From positions 9,125-14,746 of the forward strand of contig DAGO01000007.1 in NCBI GenBank assembly GCA_002498185.1: a DNA stretch of 5,622 bases, read 5' to 3'. Shown one piece after another: positions 1 to 5,622 of this stretch. This DNA comes from Euryarchaeota archaeon UBA10 (GTDB taxonomy: Archaea; Thermoplasmatota; Poseidoniia; Poseidoniales; Poseidoniaceae). Under the pieces are notes generated by a model. That model was given only the letters and a program-made list of their open reading frames with translations, was not told where the DNA came from and made no database searches. Position numbers and translations under genes: made by a program. The stretch's first letter is position 1, and each line of letters opens with the position of its first letter.

Positions 1-3000
1 CGCTCAGAGACTCCGCCCTTGAGAGCGGTCCTGGTCCAATCAACAGCTGCTTTTCTATCCTCAATTTCTTCCTGGTCGAAAAGGTCAGGGTCGATAGTAA
101 CCTTTGCGCGAGCCTTTGCGTCACTTCCCACGAGTTTACGCTTTGCTACAACCTTCTTTCCTTGTGCAGGGCTGCGTGGAGAAGACCCTCCTCTTGCCGG
201 ACCTCTTGGGTCTGGGCCACGCATAGGACCAGCCCCTGCTGGGCCTCGTGAAGGACCGCTAGGGGCTCTGGTAGGCCCAGCGCCAGGTGGTCCACGGTTT
301 GGACCCCTAGTTGGGCCTGCTCCCGGTGGGCCACGACTTGGACCCGGCCCCGCTGGGCCTCGTGATGGGCCAGCCTGTGGCCCACGTTGAGGTCCACGTG
401 TTGGACCGGGGCCACCTGGTCCTCCAGAAGGTCCTCTTGAGGCGCCACGTCCTCCTAGAATACTAGACATGAAATCATCTTCTTCATCGTCATCATCGAA
501 CCAATCATCGTCGTCATCATCATCATCGAAATCGAAATCTCCACCACGCATTCGTGAAATTATAGCGAATATTAGTACGATGAATAGTAGGCCTCCACCT
601 CCTACTGCGGCATAGAAAATCATTGGATCCATGCCCATAATCAGTTCGCCATCATCTGTTGGCTCTGCTTCAACTTCTTTCTTACAGCCGCTAGGATAAA
701 CTTCTGCTCCAGCAGGAGTGTTAGGACATGCATCTATGTCATCCATGACACCATCATTATCTGAATCTGATTGGTAAAGCGCACAACCGAAGTTGTCTCT
801 TGCTTGTGCTGTTCTGTCACCAGCTGTGCTGGTGTTTAGACACTGGTCGGCATCTTCTCCATCTGGGTTATCACCCCAACTATCAAGGTCATTATCCGCC
901 CATTGTGTTGGATTTGTTGGGAATTTATCGTCACCAAGCAAATCACTGTATCCATCACCATCTGAATCCAAGCAACCCAGGCGTGATTTCATTGTGGAAT
1001 TGCCCCAAACGTCAGGACAAGAATCTGAGTTATTTGCACCGATAGCTTGCGAATCGCCATAGCCATCTCCATCCTTGTCATTCCATTGAGTTGCATCGAG
1101 TGGGAAGGCATCTCCTTCGTGTGTGTCGTTTACTGCGTCATAGAAATATGGCCCCTTGTATCCGTCACCATCTATGTCAACTGCAAGTGCAGCTTCATCT
1201 AAGCAGCCATTGGCAAGTACAGGAATTCCTACTTCGGTTCCCGGGCATTGATCCATTAGGTCATTTACTCCATCACCATCAGTATCCTTCTGAGCAAGGT
1301 TACAACCGTTTTCATCTATTGACAATTCTGGATTTGAATCCGGACAAAGGTCGTCCGGGTCGTTTACTCCATCACCATCGGTGTCAACTTCCTTTTGTGC
1401 TGACGAACAACCATCAGTATCAACTGCAGTATTGATCGGTGTGTTTGCACACTTGTCTACATCATTGGAAACTCCGTCTAAATCATCATCTTTCTGCGAC
1501 TCAGAACAACCTACTTCGTCAACACTTTCTCCGGACGGAGTGTCGTCACAATTGTCCATTTCATCGGAAACTCCGTCTTGGTCTTGGTCTTCTTCTTCAC
1601 CTTCGATTGGACATCCAATTCCTGGAGTTCCATCCGGTTTTGTTCCATTGATGAATCCGAAATCATACGGGCAAGCATCGGGGTCGTTTCCTAACTGGTT
1701 ATCTCCCCAACCATCGCCATCTGAATCAGCAACCTGAGTTGGGTCTGCAGGGAAAGCATCAGTAGAATCCTCTCTACCATCTCCGTCTGTGTCGATGCAT
1801 CCATAGTACGGTACAACATTCTCACCAACTGCTGAAGATGTTGAGTTACCAAATACATCAGGACAATTATCCAACACGAGGCCATCCCGATTCGAACCGT
1901 TATCAAAATCTGTCCAATTATTTGGATAGCCATCATTGTCAGTATCAACAGCTGCTGCTGGGATATTTGGGAACTTATCTGGAAGAGTTGCACCATCAGA
2001 AGAATTGTCGCCATAGCCATCACCGTCAGAATCTGCCCATTGTGTTGGGTCGTCTGGCCATTTGTCTGCTCCATCCTCGATATTCCACTCTCTAAATGTT
2101 CCAAAATCAGAAGCATCGGATGCGCCATCGCCATCTGAATCGACACAACCTAGTCTATCACGCCATGAATATCCTTCAATCCACCAGCATTTGTCTCCAA
2201 ACTCAACATCGGATTCGTTGTCGCCATATCCGTCATTGTCATTATCTTCCCACTGCATTCTATTGTACGGGAATAAGTCTGGAACATTTACCTCAGTGAC
2301 ACCTAGTACTGTTACATTACAGCAGTCTGGGCCGTGATTATCGCCATATGAATCTCGGTCTGTATCCAAAGCTTGTTTCCAATTTGTGGGATACCTGTCG
2401 CCTAAGATTCCATCATCGACCCATCCGTCTTGGTCGTCGTCATCGCAGCCAAGTTGCCCCCACCAAGAGAAACCATCATCGCTAACACAATCGTCGTTTG
2501 CATCTGACCAACCATCTTGATCGTAGTCATCACAACCGTACCTATCGAACTTAGAATGTCCCGAAGAGGAAGGGCACATGTCAGGTTGTGGGCCTTCAGA
2601 ATTATCTCCAAATCCATCTGAATCTGAATCTTCCCATTGGTTTCCAATCATTGGTAAATCATCATGCGTATCCGGAATTAGATCTCTGTCCAAGTCACTA
2701 ACTATTCGCATTGCCAAGAAATTGTTTGTTGATGATTGTGAATAAGCGAGCATTAAATTGCCATTGTAAGATTCCATGGCTACTCTATGCTCTGTACTGA
2801 TGGAAGTAAACGATGTGGAAGTTGTAATCCCTGATTGTGACAACATTCCTGTAGTCCACACTAGAAGGTTCTGCGCTAGCGAAGATTCGGTGTGTGTAAT
2901 GTGCCATCTCTCCTCGCTACCATCTGATATCACCAAGAAATCGGGTTCATTTTCAGAATCTGGAATATCTATGGAATGTACAGTCCAAGTACCTTCACTA

Positions 3001-5622
3001 CTGTGTGCGATACCCTCGTCATTGTTGTTTGAATCATAGAGAATATATCCGTCCCTCATGACCAAAGTGTTGTTCACATTGTTGCTATCTTGTAGCATCC
3101 ACCTTTGGAATGAATTAGTCCAGTTACCACCTGACAAGTTCCTCTCATGTACGTTCAAATATTCACCGTCAAGGACAGATATGACCAATTTATCGCCGAT
3201 TATTTCCATCTCAAATGATGCTGTCAAATCAGCAGATGTAACGTCAGAAACTGTGTAATTTGTGCCATTGTATTCGACCAATTGGAGATAAGTCGAGTTA
3301 TTCGACAGGCCGACTTGTGCAACAATCAAATCGTCATCAGTAGTCCAGACTGTATCGAAATCATCTCCGAGTGTTGTATTCAAAATCGAGACTTCCGACC
3401 ATGAACTATCCAATGTGTTCAGTCGCACCATGTTATCATCATCATCGACATATACCAAACGAGTATTGTCACTAGAATCAATGTGAATTTGGACAGGATA
3501 GAGCACATCGATGGATGAGCGCACAAGTGAAGTTGTATACCCATACTCTCCTTCTACCGTGTAGAAAATTGATGAATAATCTGGCGAAGTGTGACCGATT
3601 CTCTGTAATCCTGTGGAATCCAAAATTGAACCCATTTGCTTACCGACACCAGTTCCAGAATCCAAAGTGAAATCAAGGCCTGTGTTTCCTTCTGTAGTCA
3701 TAGAGATTAGTGCAGAGTTACCGGATATTGTTGAGGTTGCGAGGATTGTAGGCTTGCCAGCATCTGTGATTCCCATGACTGCTGAGTCGGCGTCTGTTAG
3801 ATACCTGTGATCCCAGCGTCCCGCGGATGACAATCCATCTGGAGTATTCTCCAGTAGATTAAGGCTCGAATCTGATAGTTTGACCATCAATGATGGGCTC
3901 CCTCGTAGAGGTGTTTTCAATTCTAGTTCCATCACTTCATTATCGAATCCGAAGTTGATATTCTCCCAATCTCTTTCAGACATAATTGTGAGGACTGGGA
4001 CGAATTCGTCGCCTTGGGATAAATCTCTAGATGAATAAAGAATCTCTCCCATACCATCGCCATCTAAGTCCATGCCAGATAACAAATTCAATCCGACGTT
4101 CTCTTTAACCGCTCCCTGAACTAATAGTTGGGTATCAGAACGCGGCCCATTCTCTGAACCAAGGTATAGATTGACTGTCCCAGACTTGGAAGCTGACGGA
4201 TACATCATGAAGAAATCATCATATCCATCCTCGTTGATATCTCCAGCAGGTGAAACCGTGTATCCTAGCAAAGCGTTAGCAAAACCACCCGTTTCAGTCC
4301 AATTTGCCACTGGACCGGTAGCTGAACCACACCACATGTGCACTTTACCCATGTTTAGCACCGGTGTACTTGCATAAAGTTCAGTGATGATAACATCATC
4401 ATAGCCATCACCGTGTACATCTCCTACGAATGCCATTTCGAAACCATATAACTTACCTTGTTGAGCCCGTTCAAAAGAAGTGAATGGAATTGGTTCAATT
4501 CCAGAATCGTTTCCATAAAAGAATTCGGCTGAAGAATAACCAGTTGGACTATCGGTATCTCCGCTGTTAGATATTACAATGTCAAGGAATCCATCGCCGT
4601 TGATATCTCCACCCGCAGCGATTTGCCTTCCAAACATTGGACCATATTCTGTTTGAGTAATGTTGGCATGGAACATCATTGAACTTGAATTACCTTTGAG
4701 AATCATTACTAGGCCATTCTTGATTAAGGATGCTTGCGCATTATCCTCTATTAGCTTGTTAGCAACTACTGCCAAATCATCACAGCCGTCTGATTCAACG
4801 TCACCTAGTGATGTCAAAGACCATCCAAGGTTGTCATCTTCGCTACCATTCATTTCCCACCATGCAGCATCAGAAATTCCTGAGGATGAACCCAATCTCA
4901 CAGAAACATGTCCAGAATTGTTGATCGTCATACCTGGTTCACTAGAAGCAATATCGTCAAAGCCATCGCAGTTGAAATCGCCAATAGCGATTCCAGTTCC
5001 CAGATTTGAATCGCTAAATGAACCCACTAGGATTCTATCTGCTAATGCACCGACTCCACTGGCAGAGCCATAGTGGATGGAAATTGTTCCATTCCCTTCA
5101 GGGTCTGTGTAGACTAAATCATCCATTCCGTCACCATTCAAGTCGCCGCTGAGAACTTCACCTTCAACCGAATCATCGTCGTAGGTTATGACGGAGGTTG
5201 GAGTTGGGTCTATCCTTCCCGTATCTTTGCCTGCGAGGCTGCGAAGAAGGGAAATGTCGTGGAACTCTTGCAACACCCCGCTGTTGTTGGTTATTTCAGA
5301 ACTTGAATACGCAATTTGTTCGATATTATTTGTATCTAAATCCATTCCAATGGCATCGGTAATCGAATGACTTCTAGCCAAAACTTGTCGAGATTCAGTG
5401 GTTTCATTGAACCTCAATAACTTGACCTCATTCTCTAATGATGCTTCCTCAGGATGAGTTGTGTAGACAACATGGAACATGTCATGTTGATCTATTTCGA
5501 ATTCGATATCGGTCCCGATTGGTCCTTCGTCCAGCACTGTTTGATTCCAATATGCTTTGTTGAACCAAAGGTGACGTAGTCCGTGAGTAACGCTATCCTT
5601 GAAGAGAATCTGAGTTCTTGAT
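1..5622 (-). CDS. Giant surface-anchored FG-GAP / thrombospondin type 3 repeat protein, partial at both ends
   Basis: One frame on the minus strand is open across the whole window: 1873 full codons with no in-frame stop, and partial codons at both edges, so the real protein is longer. Domains in order: weak propeller units (residues about 35-110), seven FG-GAP repeats with Ca2+ loops (about 145-535), a second repeat array (about 571-965), TSP3-like stalk (975-1646), one membrane helix (1667-1689), Asp/Glu block (1695-1717), Arg-Gly-Pro tail (1718-1818) and a mixed-charge segment (1819-1873). FG-GAP propellers and TSP3 repeats are known extracellular Ca2+-binding modules, often in adhesion proteins. 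About 29 N-x-S/T sequons precede the membrane helix and none follow it, supporting outside-to-inside topology. A secretion signal is expected upstream but lies outside the window. Ligand, partners and exact role are not readable from the sequence. Adhesion or substrate binding is inference. No frameshift was seen, so it appears intact. Confidence 0.95.
3..167 (-). other. Mixed-charge C-terminal segment, cut by the window edge
   Basis: Residues 1819-1873 leave the low-complexity tail and return to ordinary composition. First comes a Lys/Arg-rich stretch (GKKVVAKRKLVGSDAKARAK), then an acidic one (DPDLFDQEEIED), then a likely amphipathic helix with D-W-T-R-T-A-L-K-G-G-V-S-E at the end. The change from disorder to a mixed, helix-like sequence suggests a small folded or peptide-binding module at the cytoplasmic end of the protein. 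It continues past base 1, so its length and end are not known. No family is recognised with confidence. Confidence 0.75.
168..470 (-). other. Arg-Gly-Pro-rich low-complexity cytoplasmic tail
   Basis: Residues 1718-1818 are almost entirely Gly, Pro, Arg, Ala and Ser/Thr, with about ten R-G-P triplets (SRGP, TRGP, QRGP, NRGP, MRGP) and about 14 Arg, but only one acidic residue. It should be disordered and strongly basic. The element GPPGAGPTR occurs twice, 39 bases apart (330-332 down to 306-308, and 291-293 down to 267-269). Gly spacing is irregular (2, 3 and 4), so it is not a collagen helix. The DNA is clearly more G+C-rich than the rest of the gene, which follows from the Gly/Pro/Arg composition. 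Possible roles are RNA or nucleic-acid contact, a partner-docking platform, or pairing with the acidic block. None can be shown from sequence. Confidence 0.9.
471..539 (-). other. Juxtamembrane Asp/Glu block with Trp and Phe
   Basis: Residues 1695-1717 read D-F-D-F, then eight Asp, W-F, four Asp, E-E-D-D-F. That is 18 acidic residues in 23, the rest being four Phe and one Trp. It lies five residues after the membrane helix, on the predicted cytoplasmic face. The Asp codons are mixed GAT and GAC, so the DNA is an imperfect trinucleotide repeat. Possible roles are binding cations or a basic partner, including the basic tail that follows. Function is unknown. Confidence 0.9.
555..623 (-). other. 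Single transmembrane helix
   Basis: Residues 1667-1689 are an uncharged 23-residue stretch, MIFYAAVGGGG followed by LLFIVLIFAIIS. It is the only segment of this kind in the window. An acidic linker (residues 1647-1666, KKEVEAEPTDDGELIMGMDP) precedes it and RMRGG follows it. The positive charges right after the helix put the C-terminal side in the cytoplasm by the positive-inside rule, matching the extracellular nature of everything upstream. The four-glycine run is unusual for a helix core and could allow tight helix packing. Confidence 0.93.
684..2699 (-). other. Thrombospondin type 3-like Ca2+-binding stalk (residues 975-1646)
   Basis: The stretch is a dense series of D-x-D-x-D-G calcium motifs with repeated C-P and G-C cysteine pairs. 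Units end in a Gly-Cys at residues 1030, 1059, 1159, 1275, 1337, 1372, 1405, 1440, 1473, 1550, 1613 and 1646. Two unit types alternate. Long ones (about 60-115 residues) carry the string F-P-x-[DN]-P-T-Q-W-A-D-x-D-x-D-G-Y-G-D-N, then a Cys and a closing G-C. Short classical ones (33-35 residues) read D-x-D-G-V-x-D-x-x-D-x-C-x-x-T-P...G-C. TSP3 repeats wrap around Ca2+ to form an elongated rod, so this is most likely a rigid spacer between the propellers and the membrane. The unit Cys pairs probably form disulfides, as expected outside the cell. The N-terminal units are more divergent and Trp-rich. Confidence 0.9.
1203..1610 (-). repeat. Four short classical TSP3 repeats in tandem, 33-35 residues each
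   Basis: Residues 1338-1473 form four consecutive short units ending in Gly-Cys at 1372, 1405, 1440 and 1473. The first three are followed by S-x-x-Q-K or L-A-Q-K. The cores read DQDGVSDEMDNC, DLDGVSNDVDKC, DTDGDGVNDPDDLC and DTDGDGVNDLMDQC. At DNA level some blocks are nearly the same 99 bases apart: 1262-1286 against 1361-1385 (about 3 mismatches in 25), and a 13-base block beginning at 1467 and at 1566. The similarity does not extend far, so this is an old tandem duplication held by protein constraint. The array is inserted between long-type units, with long units on both sides. Confidence 0.8.
2727..3911 (-). other. Second repeat array, about 47-residue units, likely another beta-propeller
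   Basis: This stretch has no FG-GAP calcium loops, but a different weak repeat is visible. Each unit has a hydrophobic strand, a polar turn often containing Asp or Asp-Gly, then a strand of the form xIxVxY or similar, and often a Trp before the next unit. Examples are AVMGITDAGKPTILATS (near residue 611), VQIHIDSSDNTRLVYVDDDD (near 708), FDTVWTTDDDLIVAQV (753), FEMEIIGDKLVISVLDG (800), NNTLVMRDGYILYDS (846) and HRVAMESYNGNLMLAYSQSS (943). Counting less clear units near 571, 662 and 890 gives eight or nine, about 45-50 residues apart. The pattern recalls the 'DxxxxxHIAYxD' type of surface-protein repeat and WD40/sialidase-like propellers. The fold is inferred from periodicity, not from a recognised family. 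The region is rich in N-glycosylation sequons. Confidence 0.55.
4017..5189 (-). other. Seven-repeat FG-GAP beta-propeller (integrin-alpha type)
   Basis: Seven loops fit the D-x-[DN]-x-D-G-x-x-D calcium pattern, with first Asp at residues 160, 215, 274, 339, 401, 461 and 518 (spacing 55-65): GDLNGDGMDD, GDFNCDGFDD, GDVESDGCDD, GDINGDGFLD, GDVHGDGYDD, GDINEDGYDD and MDLDGDGMGE. Most are preceded by the FG-GAP signature, an aromatic or aliphatic residue plus Gly about 8 residues before the loop (LGTGIAIGD, LGWSLTSLGD, FGRQIAAGGD, YGFEMAFVGD, LGYTVSPAGD). Seven such repeats at this spacing are what a closed seven-bladed propeller needs. In known families this fold binds protein or glycan ligands and is stabilised by Ca2+ on its lower face. 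Oddities: loop 3 has Glu at position 3, loop 5 has His at position 4, and loop 7 ends in Glu. The gene's ligand cannot be predicted from this. Confidence 0.9.
5292..5519 (-). other. Two degenerate propeller-like units, N-terminal edge
   Basis: Residues about 35-110 hold two similar stretches about 51 residues apart: IEFEIDQHDMFHVVYTTH (near residue 37) and GMDLDTNNIEQIAYSS (near residue 93). Both have a hydrophobic strand, an Asp, a turn and a second strand ending in a Tyr. The second closely resembles FG-GAP loop 7 of the same protein (GMDLDGDGMGEILYSS) but has lost most calcium ligands. It sits 66 residues before the first intact loop, so it may be an eroded eighth FG-GAP blade. Alternatively, both belong to a different propeller cut by the window edge. 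The segment upstream to base 5622 has no recognisable motif. Confidence 0.5.

Noticed and set aside
19..390. Plus-strand open frame of 123 codons rich in Gly and Pro
   Set aside because: It is the antisense of the Arg-Gly-Pro tail. Gly and Pro codons (GGN/CCN) are complementary, so a Gly/Pro-rich shadow is expected. The minus frame runs on unbroken through the whole window.
146..448. Minus-strand open frame of 100 codons rich in His, Gln and Leu
   Set aside because: Out-of-frame reading of the tail region. The correct frame links the membrane helix to the tail without a break.
168..470. Collagen-like triple helix domain
   Set aside because: Gly does not recur every third residue. Spacing mixes 2, 3 and 4, for example in GPPGAGPTRGPNRGPP.
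1381..1737. Plus-strand Ser/Pro-rich open frame of 118 codons
   Set aside because: Antisense shadow of the TSP3 stalk. Asp-rich codons on the minus strand read as Ser, Pro, Ile or His codons on the other.
1691..2146. Minus-strand Met/Gln/Leu-rich open frame of 151 codons
   Set aside because: Same strand as the real gene but another frame. It is low in complexity and has no domain, whereas the overlapping frame gives clear TSP3 repeats.
684..2699. CRISPR-like or satellite DNA, from the recurring 'ccatcaccatc' and 'ccatctgaatc' blocks
   Set aside because: The blocks are short, imperfect and unevenly spaced, and always encode the Asp-x-Asp-Gly calcium motifs. There is no constant repeat with unique spacers.
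4017..5189. Dockerin or EF-hand domains, because of the D-x-N-x-D-G loops
   Set aside because: The loops recur about every 60 residues with an upstream FG-GAP strand and beta-type flanks. They lack the paired helices of dockerins and EF-hands.

Overview
The whole window lies inside one very large protein-coding gene on the minus strand. The frame is open from base 5622 to base 1 (1873 complete codons), with neither its start nor its stop inside the window. There is no intergenic DNA, RNA gene, promoter, terminator, insertion sequence or CRISPR array. Residue numbers below count from the first complete codon (5621-5619, residue 1) to the last (5-3, residue 1873).

The encoded protein looks like a type I, cell-surface-anchored multidomain protein. 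In protein order it has: two weak beta-propeller-like units (5519-5292); seven calcium-loop FG-GAP repeats of integrin-alpha type, about 60 residues apart (5189-4017); a second array of eight or nine units of about 47 residues without calcium loops, probably another propeller (3911-2727); a long, acidic, cysteine-paired thrombospondin type 3-like stalk (2699-684); a short linker; one transmembrane helix (623-555); a dense Asp/Glu block (539-471); an Arg-Gly-Pro-rich low-complexity tail (470-168); and a mixed-charge, probably helical segment (167-3) that runs off the window edge.

The layout suggests an adhesion or binding head carried away from the cell by a Ca2+-stiffened stalk, fixed in the membrane by one helix, with an unusual charge-segregated tail in the cytoplasm. 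About 29 N-glycosylation sequons lie before the membrane helix and none after it, which fits this topology.

The organism cannot be fixed from one gene. Moderate G+C, many N-x-S/T sequons, TSP3 and FG-GAP repeats, and a membrane helix followed by an Asp-rich then Gly/Pro/Arg-rich tail best suit a marine planktonic archaeon of the Marine Group II / Poseidoniales type (inference, about 0.6). A bacterium with large surface adhesins is the main alternative. The ligand and true function are unknown.
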